Part shown: positions 1-12,687 of the stretch, one piece after another
Layout: each line of letters starts with the position of its first letter
Numbering within the stretch: position 1 is the stretch's first letter
Assembly: GCA_031841125.1 (NCBI GenBank)
Contig: CM063106.1
Coordinates: forward strand, 8,742,001 to 8,806,000
Reading direction: 5' to 3'
Origin: Acanthococcus lagerstroemiae
Taxonomy: Eukaryota; Arthropoda; Insecta; Hemiptera; Eriococcidae
Length of the DNA: 64,000 bases
Position numbers and translations under genes: made by a program
Notes under the pieces: model-generated
Databases searched by the model: none
The model's input: the letters and a program-made list of their open reading frames with translations, nothing else
What the model was told of the DNA's origin: nothing

Positions 1-1991
1 TCAGTTCTACTGCCAGAATAATTTTTGCTTGTGTTTTACCCTCCTGAAGATGGCAGCGTTTCTACTTGAAAGTACACATGATCACTCATTCATTTTCACC
101 TGCACAGGTGATTTCGTAGCGCACTCTAGTGCAAGTTTGAACCCCAATGGGATATAAGAAAGAAATTTCTCCCAAAAGTTGTTCTGTCCCAGATTTTTTG
201 TAAAAGCGGTCTCTGGTACTATTTTCTTACCTGAATCAGAGACGTTGTAAATGGCGGGTTGGAAATGACCCTTCCGAGCAACCCAGTTTAACCCAGGTCT
301 TATGGAAAGAAAATGGAGTTCTCATATGTATTTGATTCCGTATCTCCGTATTTTCTTTCTGAGAATTTTTTTCTCTCCCTTGCCTCCACCCTTCGGATAC
401 CACATATGTGAAATCAGGTGCTTTTTCGGAAGTTTTCAAGCTGATAAATTGTGCAAAAATTCAATGGGAATATCGATTGTGAGGGGTGGTCCAGAACCCT
501 CCATTCAATTTTGATATCAGTTTCCTCTTAGGATCAGAAATGTAGTGCTAGAAGTATGGGCCCGTGTCAAAAATGTTATAAAATACAATTTAGGTATTGC
601 ATATAGGGTTATTGAGGCCGATTATTTCATTTTTTATTGCAGTTTGACTCTATTTTCATATCTTTAGCATTTGAAGAGGAAGGAGCTAAAATGGAAAATG
701 ATTAAAATTATAATATACTCGTCTTTTATTGGGTTTTCGGGATCACTGATTTCACTTTTGGTGTCACTGGTTTCATTTTTGGTGTCAGTTTTACTGAAAC
801 ATGGAAACTGTGGAGGACAGTGAAAGAATCCACGATTGAAAATATCATTTTACGTAACATATGGGTATCATATTGGGCATTTGTTGTTACAAAAATTTGT
901 ACTCTATATTTTTATAAATTTGATATTGAGAGAGGAAGTCTCAACTAAATTTTGAAGAAAATAATGTATTACACACATTATCTGTCGGATTGGGGGTTGT
1001 TGAATTATTTTTTGATATCAGATGAGCTTCACTAGAAAATTTCGACAATAGGATTGAGGGGCGGGGTCAACTTTGTCATGATAATATAAGTAGCTTATAA
1101 AAGCATTTAGTATGCTCTTCTTCTTTTTTTCCCTGACAATAATAGTCCCCCCCCCCTTCAAAATTGATCATACTCTAAAATTTGCTAACCTCTAGCGAGC
1201 ACAACAGAAATTCTCACATGCTCATTTTTTCGCCATTCTTCGAATGAAGAAGTATTAAAATTGTATTCGTGAATTTCATCTATAATAGATTCTTAGGTAA
1301 GGAAATCATCATTTTCATTATCACTATTTTCAAATAATGGTCCATCTCTCTCCTCAAGATCATTATCAACAGCCTCACTGACATCTACATCAGCAGCAGT
1401 CAGACATGAATGTCTAAGGTTCAGCTTATGTGGGAGAAGAACTTTTTGGTGAATAATATTCAATAAATTATGTGTGTGCAGTGTATGTTTTTTCACCTTT
1501 CAGTTTCTGTCCTCACTTCTAATGCTACATGGAGTCAAAATGATCATAAAGACGATTTCGGCGATCTTGAATGGCCTGGATTTGATGCCCGAATCATATA
1601 GTATGACAATTTTGATCGTGTTCCGACCCATAACCCCACAATTTTCAAGTCTGAAGTTAGGACTGACGCCAAAAATGAATCCAACAATCCCAAACACCTT
1701 AAAACTGATGCCTATGTTGTATTTTGCATTATTTTAATTTTGGCACCTCCTCTGCAGATGTTAAATTACAGTTTTTTTTCTTATTTTTTCTTTTCTTTCT
1801 TTCCTTCTTTAAATAGTGTAAAAATGATGTAAAAACTATATTCAGTGATCTTGAAATGCCTATTTTTAATACCTATGTTACCGATTTTATCGACAAGAAG
1901 CTGGTGGCAGTGTAGCTAGCTTGCAGCAGAAGCTACTACCCTTCTCGTCCCTTCTCTTCACTCGGTTTGTAGTTTTCCTCTCTTTTTCTAA
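1..1991. other. AT-rich non-coding stretch, left edge
   Basis: No gene recognised; the open frames are short and lack family motifs. It holds a back-to-back CACCTG/CAGGTG pair at 97-110, two or three copies of a TTTTGGTGTCA-type repeat near 755-800, and a run of ten C at 1147-1156. Confidence 0.6.
97..110. promoter_or_regulatory. Paired CACCTG / CAGGTG E-boxes
   Basis: Two E-boxes of the type bound by ZEB/Zfh1 and Snail proteins face each other with two bases between them. ZEB-family proteins are known to prefer two CACCT half-sites. About 14 kb upstream of the putative promoter; function is inference and chance is possible. Confidence 0.3.
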
Positions 1992-2168
1992 TTTGCTCTC
2001 AATCCGAGCCGTGGAATCCACCCTTTCGAGCATTATCTCCGAGATGTCGGGGAGGCGGTTAGGGCTGTCTTAGCCCTTTTCCCTTGTGGCCGAAAAACCG
2101 CCCTAGGTCGAAATCGAGTGAGTGGCTACGTGGGCTCGAACCCGGGACCTCCGGATTCCGAAACCAAC
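1992..2168 (-). repeat. tRNA-derived SINE, 5' truncated
   Basis: Reads on the minus strand. It shares its body with the copies at 18713, 48512, 53181 and 63308: the box-B-like GGTTCGAGCCC (as its complement), the GGCCGAAAAACC and TTAGGGCTGTCTTAG segments, and the CCTTTCGAGCATTA-type tail. The tRNA-like head with box A is missing, so this copy is 5' truncated. Confidence 0.8.
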
Positions 2169-2540
2169 CATTTTATTCAATTTTTTTACTACAGTTCTTC
2201 CCTAGCCATGGTCTTGGAAAAGTCGAGTGTCCGGTAGTGGTCTCAGCAATTGATATAAAAAATAAACTACACAAATATGGTTGTTATTACTCGATACATC
2301 TTCATTGTCCTCCTATTGAGTTTTCCGAATCGAACTCCAGATGTTGAGCCAAAAGGTGGCAGTTTTGAATGAATGAGAACTCTGTAGGAGTTATAATATT
2401 TGATTTAAAAAATATAATAAAACCCGATGCGCAATCAGTTACCCTCTAGTTACCCGCCGAAAAGTTACCCATTTGCAAACTTCGGTTACGCTCAGATTAC
2501 CCTCAGATTATCCAATTTTCAGTTGAAATTGATATTTATA
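2169..2540. other. Non-coding spacer with GTTACCC-type short repeats
   Basis: No gene. Several GTTACCC or ATTACCC words recur between about 2437 and 2510, suggesting a decayed short tandem repeat. Confidence 0.4.
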
Positions 2541-3452
2541 GGGGAGAGTAGCCTAATATGGAAGAGCATCTTTGAAATCGCCATAGTTCAGCCCCCAATG
2601 AAGTTAGGGGAGTCGTTTTTACGCCAAAACGTGTGTAAAGAATCAAATTGTATCATACTAAAAGCTCATTGTGTTGAAATCATTCTTTGTCTTACAATCT
2701 GCAAAAAACAAAAACATTAAAATTCAAAATCAAAAAAAAAAAAAAAGGTTCCTAATATGGAATGATAAATTTATTCGAAAAAACATATGGATTATTAATG
2801 TAAAAATTCGCAAATGAAGTTTTGGCGCTTTTCAACTCCTGAGCGCTCCTCGTGGCACCCTCTTTGGTATTTTCCACCACACTGTATCCATATTTCACGA
2901 GGGTGGTCATAGAATCGGCTGTTGCAGTAAAAACATTTTACAGCAGCTTTCTCATAATCGGCTTCCTTATCCTTTACCGACTTCATTGCCTTTTCCATAG
3001 CATCTTCGCTGTACAGTTTGCGCTTTTTCGCCTCCTAAAACCAAAAATTTTTGTGAACGATCGAATTCCATATTAGGCAACCTTTTTTTTTTTTCTACAC
3101 AATCTTTGAAGTGGAGCATTTGTATGAACTTTTGGATGAAAATTGAATAGAGAAAGTGAAAGTACTTATTTTGAGCTTTATTTTGATATAAAACTTATTA
3201 AGGTTTCATCACTTATAACCTCTTTAATTTTAATTTCAAAATGAAAACACATGTGTGAAAAAAATTTATCAAAAACACAAACTTGTTGATAACTTTACGA
3301 GAAACGATTGGATCACCTTACTTGTTGGTATGGAGCCTTGTTACACACTACTACATTTAGTTCTGTTACAATTTACTGAGTTCGCTGCTTAACGACGCGA
3401 CTAAGGCACCATTCCATACTAGGAACCCCTTCCATATTAGCCTACTCTCCCC
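2541..3452 (-). mobile_element. Pogo-like TIR DNA transposon, internally deleted
   Basis: The 912-bp element has near-perfect terminal inverted repeats: 24 of the first 25 bases match, beginning GGGGAGAGTAG, then GCTAATATGGAAG. TATA flanks both sides (2537-2540 and 3453-3456), fitting a TA-type target duplication as in the Tc1/mariner/pogo superfamily. The only protein trace, on the minus strand, joins an N-terminal HTH-like start to a C-terminal PHD-type zinc finger, so most of the transposase is deleted. The motif CCTAATATGGAA recurs inside near 2750 and (inverted) 3065. Confidence 0.75.
2795..3034 (-). pseudogene. Pogo-like transposase remnant with PHD-type finger
   Basis: About 79 codons read on the minus strand. 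The first part (KKRKLYSEDAMEKAMKSV) resembles the start of the Psq/pogo helix-turn-helix of insect transposases. The second has cysteine spacing (KCFYC, then WIQCGG, then GCHEE) like the C-terminal PHD-type zinc finger often found on insect pogo-like transposases. The catalytic DDE domain is absent and an in-frame TAG lies just upstream. It reads as a deletion product, not a working gene. Family assignment is by motif memory only. Confidence 0.55.
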
Positions 3453-5065
3453 TATATATTCCGTGGTGCTCGAGATTTTTGAAAAACATCGGTTTTTGGT
3501 GGCTTCAAACCTCCCTAACAAAATGAGCAGAGGACTTCTTGTATATTTGTTCATCGCCTTCGACAATTTTCAGCAAACTCCCGCTTATTACCCTTTTTTT
3601 CCCCTCCGAACGTTCTTATTGGCCTAGACTAAGAGAGGGTTTCAGCAGAGCGTCGGAAAATTTCGTATGCCAATTGACCTTTTCATTGTGGAAGTATGTC
3701 ATCATCAGGAGAGGAAGACCTCCGAGTTCTCAAGACCTATTCTGTTAACCTTTCGCGTTAGCCGTCCGTAAACACGTTATTAAAACTCGTTTAAATAATT
3801 GTCGACATGCGAAGTTATTAAACAAAAGTAACCTTTTCGTTGAGGCTAATAGAAATTTTAAAGACGGTCGCGTTTCGTCTAAATTAATACTCTCTACGTG
3901 CAGATACGATGATACGAAAAAAGAAGAAAAAAAGAATAGAGTAAGAGAAATCGGGTTGCCATGATGACGTGTAAGGACGTGCCGTGTTAATGGTTGTGCC
4001 ACGGCGTGAGAAACCAAAAAAGAAAACTTCTGGATTTACACCTAAACTGTATGCGTGCGAAAGAGGTTTGTCTATGCGATGATCTTTGATCTGCGGTGCG
4101 CCCTGTGCTTGTAAATGTGTTTCTGCGGTTCATTGCTCGACATCTGCGATGGAGTTGCGAACGACGCAGTTGCCCGGCCTGGACTCCTTGATGGCGCGGC
4201 ATTCGTGGATCGTCGCTGGTTGTCGCGCATATACCGAAGCGAAGAGCGCACAGCACATGAGGCGCACAGAGAAAAGTTAACGTTAACCACTTAACCGAAG
4301 TTAATTGCGTAAACTATAATATGAGATCGTATTTAGTGACGTGACACGAACGTATAAATAAAGGTTAATTGATGCGGGAAAAATACGGTTGAACCGTTCG
4401 ATTGGAAGGTCATCATCGGAGACCGTCTCTTGTCGCTTCCCCGCCACTGCCCCCGCGTCCGTAGATTTCTTTTCTGCCAATCGTATACGCGCCTGTGCCG
4501 GGTACTCGAAATTTCCACGCACATTGGTCAACGCGATCTCGGTTTCGAGAGAAACAAAGGTGGCGCTGTCGCCAATACAGGTATCCATTGTTTTTACAAA
4601 ACTACCTTTGACCTGGATGATCAAGCCTAATCGTTGTTCAGGCTGATGAGAGGTAGAGATGTTATTTCACGAGACGGCAAAAAGAAAATGAATTACAGTA
4701 CTTTGATTCCAAGAATGCGGATACAATTTCAAGATCAGTGCACTTATCTAGAGATCTCGAACCAGAGGTCAGAATAACTGCGACGTCGATTCGCTCGCCC
4801 TTGAGCGTAATTTGTAAAGTCGTTGAAGTGTAATGTTGGGATACCAGAACACAGCCTTCCCTTGACCCGAATGCTGCCCGCTGCGTTCTTACGGTATTCG
4901 GAAAAATGTACGCGGTAGTTGAATCATCGAAACTCAAATGGAGTCAGAAACAATGTACTAGGGGCAGCAACTGCCCCCTGAAAAATTTAATTATCTACAA
5001 CTCTTCAAAATTCCTTCTGATCAGTGATGCGGTACTCGAAAGGGTAGTTTCCGGAGCCTAAGGTG
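3453..5065. other. CpG-retaining non-coding block
   Basis: From about 3740 to 4940 the sequence has balanced base composition and many CpG dinucleotides, unlike the surrounding repeat-rich DNA. Two unrecognised minus-strand open frames lie here (4662-4937 and 4301-4624, 91 and 107 codons) with no known motif. Best read as a conserved regulatory block; an exon of an unrecognised gene cannot be excluded. Confidence 0.4.
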
Positions 5066-5120
5066 CGGTGTCTGGGGAACCAATTTGGAATGCGTGCATC
5101 GCCATACGCTCCACCAAACA
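5066..5120 (+). mobile_element. LINE 3'-end fragment
   Basis: Matches the 3' terminus of the R1-like LINE at 24627-25744 (minus): GGTGCGGTGTC, then ATGCGTGCATCGCCATACG, then CCACCA. A severely 5'-truncated copy containing only the tail. Confidence 0.65.
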
Positions 5121-5179
5121 TCAATACTTAAAAATTAAGTGACCAGTGGAAAAGTCTTATCGTTTCAAACTTGCTCGAG

Positions 5180-5390
5180 CCTTAGATAGTTTCAAGGAAT
5201 CTGGAACAAGTATGGGTGGGTCAATGAATTTGAAGAATGTTAACAAGTTTTGAACAAGTATAGAAGACTTCTACAGTGCCTTGAAACTAGTTTTTAAGAA
5301 TCGTAAATGAATTTTGAAAAATCGTAACGTCTTAAGGAATCTTGAAGAATCTCAATCAAGTTATGAAGACCCTCAAACGGGCAGCAGCGT
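5180..5390 (+). repeat. Degenerate ~20-bp repeat tract
   Basis: Irregularly repeated words of the GAATCTTGAA, AACAAGTTTTGAA and GAGTCTT type. Related tracts lie at 7430, 35465, 38935, 39455, 48270 and 53480. It looks like an old, heavily diverged minisatellite with a period near 20 bases. Confidence 0.5.
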
Positions 5391-6184
5391 AAAGAAGTTT
5401 TCCTAAGGACACGAGAAAGGGGTGTGATAAACAAAAATTTTTAGGATGTCCATAAAATTTTGCCCACATTTCGATTTGACAAGCAGTAAAACAAGGTCTC
5501 GAGTATAAAATATTAGATGATGAGCTCTGAAATTTTACGTGGCTCCTTGGCTCTGGAGGGGGGATGTGTCTCCGTAATTTGTCTCCCTCATTTACGGTGC
5601 TATAAATGAGTCGTGAACAGTACCAGTGAGTCCAACGTCACACATATTTGGAAGAGTGAGTCTTAAACGAATTTCAGTGCGTTTTAAGTACGAGAGAATC
5701 TTTAAATTATTTTAATTACATCTTAGTATTAACCAAATTTGAAACAGACTTTAAAAATCTTGGACCAGTTTTAATCAGTCAACTAGTCCTACACAAAAGC
5801 CTTATAGAGATGATATAATAATAAATACAGCATTGAAACAGATGTTTTCGGTCCACCCACTGGGACATAGGCCTCCTTAATCAATTATTTTGATACAAGG
5901 GTTATAGTCTAATTCCCCTTGGTGACAAGCCATTACTGGGGAATGGTTATGAAAGAGTTTTCCTTCTCTATAAGGGGCATGCAACCTGCATCACACACCA
6001 GACTAGTCAGTTGTCAGTAGTCTACAGGTGTGTCTGACCCAATTGTAGTCTTCTTGAATTCCGGTGGAACAATGAAATTGAACCTCACCTCTTGCTACAG
6101 TCGGTGTGGTTTGGTCAGATATTAAAGTTTTTCATATATTCTAGTATTTTGTTATTTTCTTATCATATTTTAATCTTAAAAATT
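5391..6184. other. Non-coding spacer, possible SINE body
   Basis: No gene. The part from about 5840 adjoins the tRNA-like head at 6185-6262 on its 3' side (minus strand) and may be the body of that SINE, but no second copy in this window confirms it. Confidence 0.35.
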
Positions 6185-6262
6185 CGTCTTCCGTACTGGG
6201 ATTCCAACCCGCGTTCCGTGGTTTAGGAGGCAGCATTCGAATCCACTCGGCCACCAAGCCAC
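6185..6262 (-). repeat. tRNA-like head of a SINE
   Basis: On the minus strand there is a box A (TGGCCGAGTGG) and a box-B-like GGTTGGAATCC, about 35 bases apart, as in a tRNA-Ser/Leu-derived RNA polymerase III promoter. The acceptor stem does not pair convincingly, so this is a SINE head, not a tRNA gene. It differs from the SINE family at 48512. Confidence 0.6.
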
Positions 6263-7429
6263 TTATAGAGATATAAACAACTCTGAAAATTCCAAATTAG
6301 TATTCACGAGTCTTGGCTTGTTTATTCTAAGCGTTTCGGAGTATTTTATGACCTTTGAAACGGACTGCGCGGGGTGGGCAATGGAAGCAATTTCTCCTCC
6401 CAGAGAGGAAAATTTTGGTTAATAATTGAAAACGCTTCGAAAATAGTTGATTCGTGGAGAAAATCATGTATGTAGGATTATGTATATAAGCTTCCCTTTG
6501 GTGATGCTGCTACGAGTTGATGATTTCTGTATTTGACCTACACTAAATGATTCAGTACGTGAAACTGATAAGTAGAACTCGTGTCAAACGATAAGGGACT
6601 CTGATGTCGCTTACATACTTGCATACTTGGAAGAATCGCACGTACCGATATTGGCTTGGCTCATTGATGTTGCGGCCTGTGTTCTGTATGTTGGTCAATT
6701 TGGACTTGATAAAATGCCCCTATTTTAATACCGGGAAAAAGTTGGCTAGTTTTGCTGTTTTATTTTTAGATTTTTCGTATCTTATCTAAAGTTTCAATAA
6801 AATGTTGTAGTAGGTATTCCATTCCAGTAACTTAATCAGAACTGTATTTGTAATAACTCGGGAGCAAAGGGGCGATTTTGTTTTATGTCGCCTGCTGTGA
6901 TTAAGATTGGTTCTAACATCATTTTTTTAGTACATTTTTTCTACTTGAGAGGTGGTAAATCTAGTAAAGTCATAAAAAACTTGAGTAACTGCTTTCAAAT
7001 ATGTGTACAAATGTGAGCACCTTGTTGGTATCTTTCACGCCGAGTGCTGTCCTCAAAATGACGACATACTTGAGTAAGAATCAAAAGTGGATGGGTATTC
7101 GCGGAAAGAATTTCTATGTACTTATTGGTGTATGACAAAGTCGTATAACTAAAAATTTTGAGATTATCTGACCCTTTGAAAAGAGGGCAAGTGTCAGTGA
7201 GCAAACATGTTTATAAGAACTAGGACGTTTCGCTTTTCTGCTGCTTCATGACTCAGCTGCTCATTCAAGCGAGATATGTATAACTCTGATATCAGTGTTC
7301 TTAGCTTTGTGCGGAGGAGAAGGAAAGGGACGGTCAGGTTTTTACACATGGAGCGATTTTTGATTTATCTATGCTTATACGTCATCTGCTTATCCTAAAT
7401 AACTCGTAAATCTTCACGAAGTGTGAACG
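6263..7429. other. AT-rich non-coding stretch
   Basis: No gene, repeat structure or regulatory motif recognised. Confidence 0.5.
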
Positions 7430-7680
7430 GAGTCTGGATGACAGTTAACGGAACCTGAATGAGTTCGAATATAGTTTTAACGAATCTTGACAGTTTCGGA
7501 ATGAATCATAACAAGTTGTGATACAGTTTAAATGAGTTATGGGAAGTCCTTAGCGAGTCCAAATGAGTTTTCAACAGAATGTGAATAAGTCTTCAAAGTT
7601 TACAGGATTGCTGTTAAGGTCCTTACGTCTGAATGAGTTCTAAATTCTGAAAGAACTTGAATGGGTCTTGACGAGCCTTA
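7430..7680 (+). repeat. Degenerate ~20-bp repeat tract
   Basis: Same loose repeat as at 5180: recurring GAATGAGTT, TTAACGAATCTTGA and GAGTCCAAATGAG words at irregular spacing near 20 bases. Confidence 0.5.
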
Positions 7681-8652
7681 ACGAATTCAGAATAACAACT
7701 GTTGATTGATTTTCAGTAAACGTCCCTAGTGCTATGTATCTGCTGAACCCCTGCAAGGCGTACGCCAGGCAACATATCATATTTGCGTAGAATTTGTGTT
7801 GTACTTCTAGTATTCGCCTTATAGCGAAAACAGGGTATGGATGAAGCACCAAACTATTACTATGATCATTCGTCATTTTTGTTCATCAAGGTGTTGTAAT
7901 CCATTTTGTAAACGACCGATTCACGTTGTTGGGCTAAATGACTGAAACGGTTGAAAAACCTCTTAAGATACAATTTCTGATAATTTTATTTACTCATTTC
8001 TAACTACTAATTCGCAATTTGATTTGATCATTGAAGGAACCTAAATAGTAAGTGTTTGAGGATTTTCACAGTTTCTTTAAATACAAGCGCTGAAGTTTCT
8101 TTCACTGACCGAATCAAACTGCGAGTTGATAGTTAATTCTTTTAATTTAAATTTTACACTGTCATCTTAAATTCTATATTTTATTTTCACAATTTTCGTT
8201 AATAGTTAGTAATTATGACGGCTATGTATTTTTCCCAGTGAGCAGAACCGTCATTGTCCATAATTAATTATTTATCCCGAACTTGGAAACCGGCAGGTTT
8301 ATCCTGCTGCTTGAACGATCTCAAATCAACAGCTTCGCGTGGGTGGCGGGCTTTGGCGTTGACATGATTCGTTCATTCATATTTTGTGGTAAATTCCCGC
8401 ATAATTGTGTTTATCGTTTATTTTTAAATCTGCGTAGAGGTTCTCATTTTTCTGATACCATTCGGTGTTAGTCGTCATCCACACGAGACATGATTTTGTT
8501 TTGACAGCATCACGTATAATTGTTTGATTTGATTTTTTGGTACAGCCACATAATTGAATTTCGTACGTTCAAAACGACCGGATGATTGTCTGGTGGATTC
8601 GTCATTTGCTGTACAAATCTGGGCTCAAGTTCCAATCTACCAACCAATGCAG
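7681..8652. other. AT-rich non-coding stretch
   Basis: No gene recognised. Short open frames only. Confidence 0.5.
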
Positions 8653-9231
8653 TTAACGACTTTTCAATCTTATTTCTACTGCTATTTGTCGAACATGGTG
8701 TCTCCAGTTCAGCCGAGCATTTCTGTGTTGCCCTAGATACTTGGCAGACTCAGATTGTGGCTTCTGTTTTCCGGCGCTGATGTAGATTTTATGCTGAGGA
8801 TTCGTTTCTTCCAGCGTAGAAGTGATGTATTCGGATTTCTGCTCGTTCAGTCGCATTTGCTAGCGTCTAGCCCACCTTGTAACTTGATTTGGAGCATATT
8901 GCAAATTTTCTGTAGCACCCAGCTGAGAGGGATTGACTGAAAGTATCACAGTCACTGTGTCGTTCGTTAATGTTGCTATAACTGTTGTTTTAAGTAACTT
9001 TAGCAGGTCAGCGGTATACCAAAGATATAGTAGTGACTCAATCGCACCACCTTGCGGTACTCTTGCTCGTATTCGATAGTATGGTGACTTCGCGTCTTCA
9101 TTTTTCACACCGCATCGGAGATCCCACCATAAGTCGGGACATTTTTTTCTTTTTCTATGCTTTATCGAAGGGAAATAACGATACCCACATGTTTGCATCA
9201 TCCAGTTCGAGATAAGCCGTTTTTCTGTCAT
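8653..9231 (-). pseudogene. Jockey-type LINE reverse transcriptase fragment
   Basis: Two adjoining minus-strand frames (9231-8860, then 8856-8653) carry consecutive reverse-transcriptase blocks of jockey-clade non-LTR retrotransposons: RARVPQGGAIESLLYLWYTA (the VPQGS...LLYLLYTAD block), then LTNDT where the catalytic FADDT is expected, then QVTRWARR, then LNEQKSEYITSTL and AKYLGQH. The first catalytic aspartate position is replaced (N for D) and a frame break separates the halves. The 5' and 3' parts are missing, so it is a dead fragment. Confidence 0.8.
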
Positions 9232-12200
9232 GCAAAACTGTGATACGCGAAAACAATGAATGAATAATATTAAAAATCGTATCGCGAGTGGTTTACTAGT
9301 TTTCTAACCTTTTCCAATACTTGTAGTCTAGTGTTCGAGTGTAGAGAAGGGAGTTGCAGAAGAGACAGAGACAGACAGACAGTTCGGCACAGCCAGACTT
9401 TCGAATTTCACGTATTGGGAAAGATGTCTTGCTTTGGCATTATATTATGGCTGATGTCTCTCCTTTGGCATGTTGGACAGAAGCTAGGGTGGAGTGATTT
9501 AAGCTCTTACGTACCTAGATCATTAGGCTTTCCGTTCCAGGTTTTCTTGATTATGATTGAGAAGAAAGCAAAGAAGTTCACAGAGATTTAGAAAGTAGTA
9601 AATTACGTAAAACAAGATTCCAGCCCGAAAAAATTTTGATCCGTCGAAAGAGAAAGACCACCTCCTGGCCAGACTCTAACCCATGACAAGACAAGTTGAA
9701 TAGGCAGTGCAGTTTTCTTGTGCAGAATAGGAAGTTTTGAGATGGAAATCTCGCATCAGATATTTCTCATGAACTGCAGTATGACTCGTCAGCTGCCCGT
9801 GGTTGCGTGTGTTGGAAAGTTTTTCTGAACTCAGCTGGCTATCGAGCGCCTACGAATGCAAAGTTACGTAGTCGCTCGAATCACATTAATTATCATTTTT
9901 TGTAGCGTCCAAGACGCTTCAAACGGACCACATGTATCATTCGTGCACAAATCAGATCAAACGACCCTCCTTTTTGGCTTGAGCTCCCGGTGGCGTCGTC
10001 GCCGGTGTCGTCTCTTCTTCTTCGCGCCACTCTCACCATAGCATTACACCGTTCATTTATTAAATACCTTGTTGCTTGTTGCGTGTCATCGCGAACGGAT
10101 CGGCGACTTAGTATTTATATACACTCTGCATGGTGTGTGTAACGCATGTGAGTGTAACTTATGTATAATATTATAAGATAACGAGTGAGAGACATCCCAG
10201 GCCCGTTGAAGTTGGTGAAATTAATTCGATATTTTTCGTCTCGTTTCTGGGCGGGCGGCCAAGTAATTTTACAATAGAAATTTTTCACCATCCTGGAAAC
10301 GCGTGTGACAAATTATTTAGGAAACGAGGTCGATATATTATATAATGCGGCGGCTCTTGCTCGCATAGGAGGAACCGCACGCTTCTTCAATCCTCCTATA
10401 TTGTATGTATATTTTTTTCCTAATTATTGTTGTGCTTGGGTGGTTTGGGTCTGGGCGACGACAACCCGACCGTGCAAGTAAACGTTGTTAATTACATTTA
10501 GACGTTTGACCAATCGAGCGGGAAAGAATGTAAATGCCGGATTAATTGGATAGCTTTTTCAGCCGCTAATTTTGACTATGTAGTGCGTATGGATATCTTT
10601 AACGAAGGTGGTGGAGGATGGTGCGCATGTTCGTAATAAAATGTGTATACTTATACTCAGTGATTGTATAATATGTTGATCCTAAACGCTGATGATGACT
10701 TGAGCCTGTGTCAATCTGTTGGCAATCATCCGGAGGAGCGGAAAAAATATAAACGCGGCAGGGAGACGTTTTTGGCATTACAGGATGGAGGTCTCATACG
10801 CTGCATAAGAAGTTCTCTTGACTGTGAGTTCGTTCGGACCTAGTTGCCGACGTATTACCAATAGTCAGGGGGTAGCTTTTCCTCCAGCGTCATGTAGAAA
10901 GTCTCGATATCCCGATTTTCAGGCGCTCTGCTTCCTCCTACGCATCAATACATAAAATTGCCTCTAGTTGCCTTTTCATAATAAAATTACTTTGTCCGTG
11001 TTATTCAATTCTTGATTCAGCCACGAGTGCGAGCTGGAACCGAAAAGGACAAAAAATGAAAGCATCGATGATCGATAGCATTCAGGAAACTGCGTCCATG
11101 AGGAAGGAAGAGAAGCAGTTACCAGAACGACCGCTTCCCTGAATGTTCGATACTGTATCTGAACTTCATGGCATCATGGGTCTGTAATATGGTTTTCAAT
11201 TTGATATAAAAGTAAAATAAAAATTATATTGTGTTACAAATCTGGTCTCGGCCGTCTTCTCGTTTGGATCCAAGCAGTGATGGCGGAGGCAGGAGGAGGC
11301 TATGGGTTTACCATGCTCCTCACTCTCACCCCAAGCTGTCTAGCTTACACTGGATACTATGGTATTCTAAAGAAAAGTACAACTTTTAGCGAGTTTATGA
11401 CAGGAAAGTGGTTCTTTGAAGTCAGAAAATTTCATTTTCTGATATTTTTGCTCACAATTGAAAAAATTTTCGCTCGTCTTAGTTCCCAATGTCCGAATGG
11501 TTATTTTCATTGAGTGACCCTTTCGCTTTAGAAGATTCTGAATACTTCCTTAACTCAATATCCTAAAATATGATTTTGTTTTCTTTTTTGCAGAGTTTAA
11601 TCCTTCCTAAAATAAAATTTTAGATCGGCCGGTGGTGAAAAATGTATACATGCGTAATATTGTGCTTGTTTTTAACGTTAAACTAGGTATTAAAATGTAA
11701 AAGTGTGAACAGTTAGGGTGCTCCTTACTTTTGAATTTTTTCCGATCGATGCGAGAGTCCCTGATACTGTTCCTTTTTTGATGAGAAAACAATTCTGTGA
11801 AAATTTCAAGAATGATTAAGCCGTTTTAACCCGTGGCACTCGAAATTCGAATCCGCAAATTTTGGTTCGGAGTCAATGAAATGAAGAAGAAACTCCACCC
11901 CTCGCCACACCATCCCAAAATTGCTGCGAAGAAAAATTTTACTATTTTTTGCGAAAAAGGAAGTACTTTTGAAACCAAAAATCGCAGTTCCTAAATAGAG
12001 GCCATTTGGAATAAAAAAAAAAGTTTGCCCCTTTTTTCCGTAAATGAAGTGTGCCATCATTACCGTTGAGTCATGTACAGTGCTTGTGATGCTTTACTCA
12101 GCTTTTTTAGGTAGGTAACTATTTTCAAAAAGTCTCAATCCGTTTTGCTGAATGGTCTCAACAAATTTTATTATTGTGAGCCCTAATGAATTTTGTCGGA

Positions 12201-12524
12201 ATATCACGTGAATGATGAATGATTGATCTTCATGAGCTTCGAAAAGTTTCATCAGAGTAATCAAGAGTTTTAGTTGACCTTCGGATACGTACGTTTCGAA
12301 GAGTGCTAACGAGTTATGAATAATCAATCATACTTATGTCGTTAGAAATGTAACTGAAATTAATTTTTATAAAAACACAGAAAGAAAGATTAAAAAGAAA
12401 GAAAATACATAATACATATCTACGCAGTGAAGTTACAAGCAAGTCATTCCATTGGTTTGTAGAAGCTACGCTGGGAAAATTTTTTTGGTAAAAATTATTA
12501 GATTTCTGGTAAATTTCTTGACGT
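9232..12524. other. Upstream non-coding DNA with CpG-retaining block
   Basis: No gene recognised. From about 9840 to 10750 the DNA is free of visible repeats, keeps many CpGs and contains several TAATTA/ATTAATT homeodomain-type cores (for example 9886-9892, 10220, 10488, 10540). This is a plausible upstream enhancer region of zfh1, by inference only. The rest is featureless and AT-rich. Confidence 0.4.
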
Positions 12525-12687
12525 TTAGCGATTTGGGGCCCTCTTCAACTGAAAATTCTGGTAATGTTTACTGAATTCTGGTAACAGTTACTGTAATTTT
12601 ACTAAATGTTGATGAAATTACAGTAATTGTTGCCATTAGTGAAAATTACCAGCATTTTAAGTTGAAGAATGCGTGAAATCGCTAAAC
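12525..12687. repeat. Fold-back (palindromic) repeat
   Basis: The arms pair over most of their length: GTTTAGCGATTT and TCTTCAAC on the left with GTTGAAGA and AAATCGCTAAAC on the right, plus CTGGTAA / TTACCAG and ACTGTAA / TTACAGT inside. Probably a small MITE. Confidence 0.55.

Noticed and set aside
4301..4937. Two tandem minus-strand frames that might be one broken gene
   Set aside because: No family motif, no clear splice signals, and the block's composition is explained by CpG retention. Kept only as a note in the block description.
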